From the NCBI GenBank assembly GCA_947478985.1, contig CANJYC010000001.1, positions 1 through 27,095 on the forward strand: DNA of 27,095 nt, read 5' to 3'. This stretch comes from Acidobacteriota bacterium. GTDB taxonomy: Bacteria > Acidobacteriota > Vicinamibacteria > Vicinamibacterales > UBA2999. The notes under the pieces are model-generated. The model saw only the letters and a list, made by a program, of their open reading frames with translations. It was not told the DNA's origin and made no database searches. Made by a program: the position numbers and the translations under genes. Below, one piece after another: positions 7,589 through 14,680 of the stretch (positions are counted from its first letter, which is position 1; each line of letters opens with the position of its first letter).

Positions 7589-8268
7589 TCCCCGCCATCG
7601 ACCTCCAGCACGGCCACGTCGTCCAGCTCGTGCAGGGCGAGAAGCTGGCCATCGAGGCGCCGGACCCGGAGCCCTGGATTCAGCGTTTCTCGAGATTTCC
7701 CCGCGTCCAGGTGATTGATCTCGACGCCGCCAAGGGGCACGGTGACAACACCGCGATGGTGACGACGATCTGCGGCCGGCTCTCCTGCCGCGTCGGCGGC
7801 GGCATCAGGAGCGTGGAGCGCGCCCGCGCGGCGCTCTCGACCGGCGCCCATGCGGTGATCGTCAGCTCGGCGCTGTTCCGCAATGGCGAGGTCGATCTTG
7901 CCTTCGCCCGCACCCTCGCCGACGCCGTCGGTGCCGAGCGCGTCATCGCCGCGGTCGACAGCCGCGGTGGTCAGGTAGTCATTCACGGATGGAAGACGCC
8001 GCTGCCGATCACCGCCGTGGAGGCCGTGCGCGCACTCGAGCCGTTCTGCGGAGAGTTCCTCTACACCCACGTCGACAAGGAGGGGCTGATGCAGGGTACC
8101 GACATGGCCGCCATCCTGGCCGTGCGGCGCGCCACAGCACGTCGGCTCACCGCTGCCGGTGGCATCACCACGTGGGAGGAGATCGACCAGCTCGACGCCG
8201 AGGGGGTCGATGCGGTCGCCGGCATGGCCGTCTACACCGGCGCCCTGTCGCTGGACAGAGGGCGCTGA
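7582..8268 (+). CDS. hisA: ProFAR isomerase (HisA), short form
   Basis: HisA opens the ribose ring of ProFAR to give PRFAR, the substrate of HisH-HisF. The 228-residue TIM barrel starts LIPAIDLQHGHVVQLVQGE, with catalytic Asp7 and the second catalytic Asp126 in AAVDSRGG; the phosphate loops VGGGIRS and AAGGITT are intact. It is some 10-15 residues shorter than typical HisA, apparently in the loop after strand 1 and at the C-terminus. The AIDLxxGxVV start and GGGIRS fit HisA; HisF is the preceding gene, so the assignment by elimination also fits. A PriA-like bifunctional activity cannot be excluded from sequence alone. Confidence 0.92.
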   Translation: MLIPAIDLQHGHVVQLVQGEKLAIEAPDPEPWIQRFSRFPRVQVIDLDAAKGHGDNTAMVTTICGRLSCRVGGGIRSVERARAALSTGAHAVIVSSALFRNGEVDLAFARTLADAVGAERVIAAVDSRGGQVVIHGWKTPLPITAVEAVRALEPFCGEFLYTHVDKEGLMQGTDMAAILAVRRATARRLTAAGGITTWEEIDQLDAEGVDAVAGMAVYTGALSLDRGR

Positions 8269-8329
8269 CGTCGGTGGACACGCGATTGAAGCGCGCGCGG
8301 ACTGAGGATCGCCAGAAAGACCTCCTGGC

Positions 8330-9643
8330 GTGATCACACGGCTCCTCGCGCGCGTCGGACTCTCGCGGCCGGAACTGCGAGCGTGGGCGATGTACGACTG
8401 GGCCAACTCGGCATTCTGGTCGACGGTCGTGACCGCGGTCTTCCCGCCCTTCTTCAGTAGCTTCGCCGCAAACGGGCTCTCGCCGGTCGTGGCAACCGAA
8501 CGATTTGCGTGGGGCACCACCATCGCCGCGGTCATCATCGCCATCCTCGGCCCGGTCTTCGGGGCAGTGGCGGACTACCACGCCGTGAAGAAGCGCCTGC
8601 TGGCGACGTTCATGGCGATCGGCGTCGTCGCCACGGCGCTGATGGTCACCATTACCCAGGGCGCATGGGCATTCGCGCTGTTCCTCTTCATCGTCGCCAA
8701 CATCGGCGTCTCGATGAGCCTGGTCTTCTACGACTCGCTGCTTCCGCATGTCGCCAGACCCGACGAGGTCGATCGCGTGTCGACGGCCGGCTTCGCGATC
8801 GGGTTCTTCGGCGGCGGCATCCTGCTCCTCATCAACCTCGCGTGGATTCTGAGTCCCGCGACGTTCGGGCTACCCGGCACGGTGGCGGCGATCAAGCTCT
8901 CGTTTCTGAGCGTCGCGGTCTGGTGGTTGCTGTTCTCCATCCCGCTGTTGCGGGGTGTCCCGGAGCCGCCAGGGGTGGCAGACGCTCAGTCGGCGCCGCA
9001 CCGTAATCCTGTGGCGCTGGCGTTCAGCCAGGCCTGGGCCACGTTTCAGGAGCTACGGAGCTACCGGCAGGCGTTCCTGATGCTCGTCGCGTTTCTGCTC
9101 TACAACGACGGCATTCAGACGATGATCCGGATGTCGTCGGTCTACGGCGCTGAAATCGGGTTGAATCAGACGGCGCTGATCGGTGCGTTTGTCATCGTGC
9201 AGTTTGTCGGCGTGCCCTGCTCGTTCGCCTTCGGCGCGCTGGCCGACCGGATTGGCGCCAAGCCCGCCCTCTATGGTGCGCTGGCGGTCTACACCGGTAT
9301 CAGCGCGCTTGCCTATTTCATGACGAGCGAGTGGCACTTCTTCGTGCTGGCGATTCTCGTGGGTGTCGTGCAGGGGGGCAGTCAGGCGCTGAGCCGATCG
9401 CTCTTCGCGCGCATGATTCCGAAGCACAAGTCGTCGGAGTACTTCGGATTCTTCTCCGTCTTCGAGAAGTTTGCGGGCATCGCCGGCCCGGCCCTGTTCG
9501 CCGTTTCAGTGACGATCTTCGGGTCGAGCCGGTCTGCCGTGCTGTCGGTCGTCGCCTTCTTCATCGCGGGTGCCCTCGTGCTGACGAGGGTGAACGTCGC
9601 GGAAGGCGAAGCGCAGGCGACTGGAGCCGCCTCAGGGCGCTGA
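8330..9643 (+). CDS. MFS transporter, UMF1 / Atg22-like family
   Basis: A 437-residue polytopic inner-membrane protein with about 12 hydrophobic segments. The N-terminal signature RAWAMYDWANSAF (about residues 17-29) is typical of the UMF1 family of the major facilitator superfamily, related to the yeast vacuolar amino-acid effluxer Atg22. A second MFS-type loop, FGALADRIGAKPALYGAL, opens the C-terminal half. Substrates of bacterial members are mostly unknown. It starts with GTG 61 bases after hisA, with no terminator and no convincing ribosome binding site between them, so read-through from the his operon is possible. A role in amino-acid transport is suggested by the Atg22 relation and the location, but not shown. 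Confidence 0.88.
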   Translation: MITRLLARVGLSRPELRAWAMYDWANSAFWSTVVTAVFPPFFSSFAANGLSPVVATERFAWGTTIAAVIIAILGPVFGAVADYHAVKKRLLATFMAIGVVATALMVTITQGAWAFALFLFIVANIGVSMSLVFYDSLLPHVARPDEVDRVSTAGFAIGFFGGGILLLINLAWILSPATFGLPGTVAAIKLSFLSVAVWWLLFSIPLLRGVPEPPGVADAQSAPHRNPVALAFSQAWATFQELRSYRQAFLMLVAFLLYNDGIQTMIRMSSVYGAEIGLNQTALIGAFVIVQFVGVPCSFAFGALADRIGAKPALYGALAVYTGISALAYFMTSEWHFFVLAILVGVVQGGSQALSRSLFARMIPKHKSSEYFGFFSVFEKFAGIAGPALFAVSVTIFGSSRSAVLSVVAFFIAGALVLTRVNVAEGEAQATGAASGR

Positions 9644-9647
9644 GCGG

Positions 9648-10055
9648 TTAGCGGGGAGGCATGCCCTCGCGGCCGCCCATCATCATGCCGCCGCGACCGC
9701 CCATCATCATCTGCTGCCCCATGCCCTCCATGTGCGCCTGCATCCCCTTGTGCTGGGTCACGAGCTCGTTGACGACGGCCGCGATGGCGTTGACCTTGGC
9801 GGCGCCGGTCGCGGCGTTCATCTCCTTCGCCAGCGCATCGAGCTTTGCGCCCGAAGCCTTCATCTCCGCCATCATCTGTTCGTGCATCTTCATCATCTCG
9901 GCCATACCGCCTGGAGGCATGTTCGGCATGCCACCCCTGGCCGGTGGAGCCTGCGCCGCACCGGCCGCGTGAAGGCTGCCAGGTACAACGGCGAATCCTG
10001 CGGCTGCGATGGTCAGGCCCACGATCCCGAGCGAAAGACGCTTATTCATCTTCAT
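9648..10055 (-). CDS. secreted Met-rich small protein
   Basis: A 135-residue protein with a Sec signal peptide (about residues 1-35: KMNKR, a hydrophobic core, then an Ala-rich region). The mature part has about 20 methionines in roughly 100 residues, in clusters such as MPPGGMAEMMKMHEQMMAEM near its start and GQQMMMGGRGGMMMGG at the end, around a helical, Ala/Lys-rich middle. Met clusters in periplasmic proteins often bind Cu(I) or protect against oxidants, but no known copper-protein fold is recognised, so function is unassigned. A clear GGGAG site lies 7 bases before the ATG at 10055. It is 45 bases downstream of another secreted protein gene on the same strand and ends 4 bases from the MFS gene stop. 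Confidence 0.8.
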   Translation of the reverse strand: MKMNKRLSLGIVGLTIAAAGFAVVPGSLHAAGAAQAPPARGGMPNMPPGGMAEMMKMHEQMMAEMKASGAKLDALAKEMNAATGAAKVNAIAAVVNELVTQHKGMQAHMEGMGQQMMMGGRGGMMMGGREGMPPR

Positions 10056-10100
10056 TGAAGTACTCCCTTAATAGCGGCATCCGGACAAGATGTCGCGCGT

Positions 10101-10682
10101 TCAGAACTGTCGGCCGCTTTCCTTGATGGTCTTTTCGTCCACCATACCCCATCCGACAGGCTTGCCATCCTGCACAACCCGGATCCACCACTCGATCTTT
10201 GGCTGCCTGGTGAAGCGAAAGATGCCGTCGTCCTCGGTCGGGCATGGATCAACGTCCATGACCTGCCCGGCCACCTCTATGAAGCAGGTGCCCTCGGCGC
10301 GAAACTGGAGATAGTTGATGCTCGTCCCCACCGCGAAGTCGAGTGTGCTGACAGGGAACTCTCCCTTGTAGTACACGTCGCTCGTGACATGGCGCGTGGC
10401 GCCGAGCATGCGTCCGGTGAGCGTGGTCTTCGCGACCACCTCCACACGACCGGCCTCGAGCGTCCGATAGAGGGACTCGTCGAAGGTGATGGCGCGCCCT
10501 CTCCGCACCGGGAGCCGGCGGGCGATGGGGGCGACAGACGATGGCGTCTCGCGGACGACCAGTTCGTTCGTCATCGCCTGAAATTGCGGACGGCCTTCTC
10601 CCGGCCACAACTCGATTTCAAACAGTGCGCCCGGCGCCTGCGCCAGCAGCGTAAGAACCGCAAGGACACTTAGAAGTTGCAT
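10101..10682 (-). CDS. secreted protein of unknown function, possible SH3-like domain
   Basis: A 193-residue exported protein with a signal peptide in the first 20 or so residues (MQLLSVLAVLTLLAQAPG). The region around NELVVRETPSSVAPIARRLPVRRG resembles the start of a bacterial SH3 repeat, but the match is loose. Two cysteines (in GTCFIEV and VDPCP) could form a disulfide, and the C-terminal half is rich in beta-prone, aromatic sequence (KIEWWIRVVQDGKPVGWGMVDE). Several upstream in-frame starts exist; the ATG at 10682 is chosen because a GGAG lies 8 bases upstream and the signal peptide follows directly. It probably forms a two-gene unit with the Met-rich protein gene downstream. No named family recognised. 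Confidence 0.7.
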   Translation of the reverse strand: MQLLSVLAVLTLLAQAPGALFEIELWPGEGRPQFQAMTNELVVRETPSSVAPIARRLPVRRGRAITFDESLYRTLEAGRVEVVAKTTLTGRMLGATRHVTSDVYYKGEFPVSTLDFAVGTSINYLQFRAEGTCFIEVAGQVMDVDPCPTEDDGIFRFTRQPKIEWWIRVVQDGKPVGWGMVDEKTIKESGRQF

Positions 10683-10754
10683 GGCCATCACTCCAGCGTC
10701 TACAGGTGGCACCCCAAGAACGGGCAAAGCGTATCATCCCCACCCGTCAGTCGC

Positions 10755-11231
10755 ATGCGGATACGGGGTATGTTGAGGGTCGTGTCAGGTTCCGTGCACA
10801 AACCGCAGCGGGTGGCGCTTGTCCGCCGGCTGGCGAGAAACGCCTCCATTGTCGGCAGCCTGGTCATGGTGGCGCTCGCCATTGGCGCTGCCGGCTACCA
10901 CTATCTCGACGACCTCCCCTGGCTCGACGCCGCACTCAATGCCGCCATGATCCTGACCGGCATGGGACCGGTCAGTCCCGTCGTGCGGCCGGCAGCGAAG
11001 GTCTTCGCCATCGTCTACGCGCTGATGAGCGGCGTGTTCTTCCTGACCATGGTGGCCGTCCTGCTCGCACCGGCGCTGCATCACTTTCTGCACCGGTTTC
11101 ACCTCGACCTCGATGCGACGCGGCGCGCGGCGCAGCCCGAGCGCCACCGGATGGATTCCCCGACACGCACCCTGGACGGCGAGGACACCAGCGCATCGCA
11201 CGTTACCCGCCCGACACCTCCACGCGTTTGA
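10755..11231 (+). CDS. two-helix membrane protein with K+-channel-like layout
   Basis: A 158-residue membrane protein: a basic N-terminus, TM1 at about 31-50, a short amphipathic segment LDAALNAAMILTGMGP (57-72), TM2 at about 82-108, then a His-rich cytosolic start HHFLHRFHLD (109-118) and a polar tail. The order TM1, pore helix, filter, TM2 (AKVFAIVYALMSGVFFL) parallels two-TM potassium channels, where the filter reads TVGYG; here it is TGMGP at 68-72. It is therefore probably a channel relative that does not conduct K+ normally, or a channel-like fold with another role. The ATG at 10770 is an alternative start. A -10-like TATCAT lies at 10732-10737. It overlaps the convergent methyltransferase gene by 29 bases. 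Confidence 0.7.
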   Translation: MRIRGMLRVVSGSVHKPQRVALVRRLARNASIVGSLVMVALAIGAAGYHYLDDLPWLDAALNAAMILTGMGPVSPVVRPAAKVFAIVYALMSGVFFLTMVAVLLAPALHHFLHRFHLDLDATRRAAQPERHRMDSPTRTLDGEDTSASHVTRPTPPRV

Positions 11232-12507
11232 CCGTGACCCGGCCATCCTTGGTGAGCACAGCCGTCCCGGCGGCCACGGCGCGACGTGCCACCTCGTCCC
11301 ACTCGTGCGCGAACGGCGCGCGAAGCGACTCCGGCACGCGAAGAATCGCCGTGTCACTGGCCTGCCGGTACTCCTTGCGGCGACGACTTCGCTCGGTGTC
11401 ACTCATGCGTGTCCACTCGCCGTCGGCCGGATCCGCGACCTGCGCCAGGGCCATGAAGAGGTCGTCGCGCACGGTGCAGAAGACCACCCGGAAGCCGTTG
11501 GCCTCGAGTGCGCGAATCGCTGACGCCTGATCGAACGTCTGCAGGTGAAAGGCATTCAATGTGTTGAACATCGACTTGCCACGCTCAAGAAATTCCGTTT
11601 CGACCGGCTCCCCGTACAGGTAGAGGTGCCCCCCTGGCGCCAGACGCTCGCGCACCGCTGCGAGGAATTCGCGCGGCCGCACGGCGTGCGTCAGCATGTG
11701 GTTGCTGACGATGAGGTCGAATGTCCCCTCGAAAGGCACCTGAAACGCGTCGAAGTCGATGCGCGACGACACGGGCATCCCGTACAGCTCCTGAACCAGG
11801 AACTGCTGATTCTGGAACAGGGTCATCACGTGGCAGCGGGCATCATACAGACGGGCAAGGATGGCCGAGAGTGATCCGAGGCGGGACCGTATCTCCAGCA
11901 CGCGCGGCGTCTTGAGCGGCAGGAGCGAGCCGAGGATCTCGGCATGCACGCTGGCGGCAAGCCGATCGTTCATCAGCGATGGCAGGTAGTCGCGGCGCGC
12001 CAGCCCGAGATGGCCTGAGACGAACACGCCGTGGGCAGCCATCCGGCGCAGATCCTTCCGCCCCTCGTCAGTCAGGTCGTGCGAGCTGATGGTGATCTTC
12101 CCGGAGCGCTCCTGGCCGAGCGCCACGCGGCCGATCGTCTCCTCAAAGTGCTCAAGCAGCCAGGCATACCGCGCACCGGCGGGCCGCCGCGCCGCGAACA
12201 CCACGCCGCAGCTGTGGCACAGGGAGTAGTTGTAGAGAGACACGTCCGCGTCGGGAACGCGGTCGAAGAGCACGAACCGGTTGTAGCGGCAGACCTTGGT
12301 GAACTCTGCGGCACCACAGACAGGGCACTGGTCGAGGGAGAGCACGACGTCCCGTGGGCAGGCACTTCCCTCGATGGCGTCGTAGGTCTGTGCGCTCTCA
12401 GTATCAGCCGACTTGCGCGGTGGAAGAGCCGTCGGCGTCGGCGCGGCGTTCCCGGCGTTGCCCAACAGGCCGCTCAGTCGTCGAGTCAGGCGTGACAGCA
12501 TGGCCAT
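11203..12507 (-). CDS. class I SAM-dependent methyltransferase-like protein with zinc ribbon
   Basis: A 434-residue cytosolic protein. Residues 61-100 hold a CPVC...CHSC pair (61-64 and 97-100), a likely zinc ribbon. A methyltransferase-like Rossmann domain follows: motif I region VLEIRSRLGSLS (203-214), then FDLIVSNHMLTH (263-274) and ERLAPGGHLYLYGE (287-300), the usual motif IV-VI pattern. Motif I lacks the usual GxGxG glycines, so SAM binding is uncertain. Zinc ribbon plus methyltransferase architecture is seen in sugar C-methyltransferases and in surface-polysaccharide gene sets; the substrate here is unknown. The ATG at 12507 is chosen over TTG 12510; no clear ribosome binding site. The ankyrin-like gene lies 55 bases upstream on the same strand, and the gene's 3' end overlaps the convergent channel-like gene. 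Confidence 0.8.
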   Translation of the reverse strand: MAMLSRLTRRLSGLLGNAGNAAPTPTALPPRKSADTESAQTYDAIEGSACPRDVVLSLDQCPVCGAAEFTKVCRYNRFVLFDRVPDADVSLYNYSLCHSCGVVFAARRPAGARYAWLLEHFEETIGRVALGQERSGKITISSHDLTDEGRKDLRRMAAHGVFVSGHLGLARRDYLPSLMNDRLAASVHAEILGSLLPLKTPRVLEIRSRLGSLSAILARLYDARCHVMTLFQNQQFLVQELYGMPVSSRIDFDAFQVPFEGTFDLIVSNHMLTHAVRPREFLAAVRERLAPGGHLYLYGEPVETEFLERGKSMFNTLNAFHLQTFDQASAIRALEANGFRVVFCTVRDDLFMALAQVADPADGEWTRMSDTERSRRRKEYRQASDTAILRVPESLRAPFAHEWDEVARRAVAAGTAVLTKDGRVTVKRVEVSGG

Positions 12508-12562
12508 CAAAGCCGGAATGTTACTTCACGGCCAACGCGTGCCGTCGGCCGGTGGCGCGCGC

Positions 12563-13096
12563 TCACCTACCGGCGCCTTCCTCCAACGCGGCCAGCAGGG
12601 GCACTTCGCCCGCACGCAACGTCCGGCACGCTCTGGGTGCAGGCGTCGCTCCGTATTGCGCGATGGCGTTGGCGATGTCTGTGTAGCCGAGTTGTGTCGC
12701 CAGGCAGATGGCGGTCCGGCTCGATTCAGCGTCGAGCCTCGCGCCGAATCCCAGCAGCATCCAGACCGCGTGCTCCGCGCGCACGTCAACCGCCCACAGG
12801 AGCGGGGACACCAGCACGGTGCGCCCGGCCGTCTTGTCCGCGTGACGGACGGCGATCACCCCGTTCGGATCCTGCCCCGCACGGATGAAGGCGTAGGCCC
12901 GCTGCACGTCGTCGTGCTCGATCGCATCGGCCAGCGAGTAGGCAAACGGCGTCGCGAACAGGGCATCGTCGGGCCGCCGCGCCCGCAGCCCCTCAACCCC
13001 GCACACGGCGAGGGCGGCCAGAAGTGTCGGTCCCCAGAGACACCACGCCGCCAGGCGTGAAGACCGCATCGTGTGTCGTTCGGGTTGCGTCGTCAT
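12563..13096 (-). CDS. membrane-anchored ankyrin-repeat-like protein
   Basis: A 177-residue protein with one hydrophobic segment at about 14-33 and then helical pairs resembling ankyrin repeats: AIEHDDVQRAYAFIRAGQDPN, then SPLLWAVDVRAEHAVWMLLGFGARLD, then AICLATQLGYTDIANAIAQYGA. The repeats are degenerate. It probably sits in the periplasm or cytosol as a membrane-tethered protein-binding module. The frame extends further upstream inside the neighbouring gene, but the ATG at 13096 overlaps that gene's stop (ATGA), which points to translational coupling. A second in-frame ATG at 13069 is possible. Partner unknown; the coupled polytopic membrane protein is the natural candidate. Confidence 0.75.
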   Translation of the reverse strand: MTTQPERHTMRSSRLAAWCLWGPTLLAALAVCGVEGLRARRPDDALFATPFAYSLADAIEHDDVQRAYAFIRAGQDPNGVIAVRHADKTAGRTVLVSPLLWAVDVRAEHAVWMLLGFGARLDAESSRTAICLATQLGYTDIANAIAQYGATPAPRACRTLRAGEVPLLAALEEGAGR

Positions 13097-14610
13097 GGTC
13101 GCGGGAGAAATGTCCTGGCGAGCCACCTCGGGTACAGCGTCGGCTCCGAAGACCCGGGCCGGGTCCCCTGTTCCACCATCGACTCCATGATGTCGCGATA
13201 TTCGTGTCGGTCCACAAACTCGGCCCGCCGCTTCGGCAGGTCCGCGAGCCACTCGATCTGATTTCTCCAGGCGGTCCGCCTGACGTATTCCACGGTGCCG
13301 ACGGCCCGCACCTGCCATGTGACCGCCAGCAGCATCAACGCGACGCCGACGAGCACGGCCCGCGCGCGCGCGACCGCGCCCATCGCGTGACACAGGGCGC
13401 ACGTCGCGTAGTAGGCCGAGACGGCGTAGAAAACGAGCGCCATCCCGCCGAGACGATCACGCGAATAGTCGAAGCTGAGGACACCACAGGCCGCAAGAGA
13501 GACCACCAGCGCGGCGAACGTTCGTGACTCCACCGTCCAGCCCGACCGCGCTTCGTCCCGCACACGCTGAATCCCCCACCAGGCGATGCACGCCGTCATC
13601 AGGCCCGACGACACCAGCTGCACCACCTCCCAGGGCTGAACGCGAAGATAGGCGATATCGCGCGAGATGAAGAACAACCCTCGCGTGGGCTCAGAGAAGA
13701 GCACGTTGGCCATCGTGCTCAGGCCGTTATAGGCATACAGCCAGTACGGAAATCCTCCGTATCGCGCGGCGGCCTCCGAAGGCTCGAGCGTGCTGAAGCC
13801 CAGTCCCATGGACTGTTCAAAGAGCGGCAACGGCCCATGCCACACCAGACGGGCCGTGACATACGCAACTGTCAACGCCACCAGCGTCACGACGAGCCCC
13901 GTTCGCGCGCTCGGCGCGCGCATCAGCCAGGCCACGCCGACCACCGGCACGATGACGAGCCCCTGCTCCTTGAATCCAATGGCGACGATCGCGAACAGGA
14001 CGATCGCCACGGGGTGCCAGAAGCGCCACTCTCGGTTGACGAGCACCCATGCAGCGAGCGCCAGGGGCATGCCGACCGCTGTGTACGCCAACGGCAGCTC
14101 GATGTTGTCGCGAAACCCGGGGCTTCCCACAAGGACGGCCATGGCCACGGCCGCCGCTGCCGCCTGGGTCCCAGTGCGGGGACGCATCTGCCAGAGGAAC
14201 AGGAGCACCAGGAACGCCACGGGGACAAAGTGCAGGAGCTTGATATCCGCCAGTCGCGTGTCGAGCGGGCTCGACGAGCGCCAGATGGCCATCAGGCTCA
14301 GATGGTAGAAGGGCCGGTAGTACGACGCATCCGGGATGACAAAGCTCTCGACCGACTTCTTCGACACGTCCTCCAGCAGCGCCACCGCCTCGCTGATGGG
14401 AAACGGCGTGTGCCAGAGCGCCAGAAAGAGTGTGACGAGCAGCGGCGCCGAGACCAGCAGCACGACCGCCATCCAGCCGAGCGATGCACGGCCGCTCGCG
14501 GGGTCCGCCGACGTGTCAGACGCGCCCGGGGTTCGGACGCTCATGTGGTTGACCAGCGGATTGTGAGGTTGCAGTGACTCGGCCACGGGGTCCTGATCAG
14601 GATCGTGCAT
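13093..14610 (-). CDS. polytopic membrane protein, possibly GT-C glycosyltransferase-like
   Basis: About 505 residues with roughly ten or more hydrophobic segments after a polar N-terminus of about 40 residues. The first periplasmic stretch ends in SYYRPFYHLSL (about 96-106), a pattern seen in PMT/ArnT-like GT-C membrane glycosyltransferases and related tetratricopeptide-membrane proteins; later segments alternate helices with short loops, and the last 80 residues are soluble and Arg-rich. I see no clear catalytic acidic motif, so the enzyme call is tentative. Starts at 14610 (ATG) and 14628 (GTG) are both possible, with a GGAAG close upstream of the former. It lies 70 bases after the efflux operon on the same strand and is coupled to the ankyrin-like gene by an ATGA overlap. 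Confidence 0.72.
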   Translation of the reverse strand: MHDPDQDPVAESLQPHNPLVNHMSVRTPGASDTSADPASGRASLGWMAVVLLVSAPLLVTLFLALWHTPFPISEAVALLEDVSKKSVESFVIPDASYYRPFYHLSLMAIWRSSSPLDTRLADIKLLHFVPVAFLVLLFLWQMRPRTGTQAAAAAVAMAVLVGSPGFRDNIELPLAYTAVGMPLALAAWVLVNREWRFWHPVAIVLFAIVAIGFKEQGLVIVPVVGVAWLMRAPSARTGLVVTLVALTVAYVTARLVWHGPLPLFEQSMGLGFSTLEPSEAAARYGGFPYWLYAYNGLSTMANVLFSEPTRGLFFISRDIAYLRVQPWEVVQLVSSGLMTACIAWWGIQRVRDEARSGWTVESRTFAALVVSLAACGVLSFDYSRDRLGGMALVFYAVSAYYATCALCHAMGAVARARAVLVGVALMLLAVTWQVRAVGTVEYVRRTAWRNQIEWLADLPKRRAEFVDRHEYRDIMESMVEQGTRPGSSEPTLYPRWLARTFLPRP

Positions 14611-14680
14611 GCTTCCACGAATCGACACGGGTCCGCCAGTCGAAAACCAATACGCTCAGGACAGTCCATGAGGAATCCGA

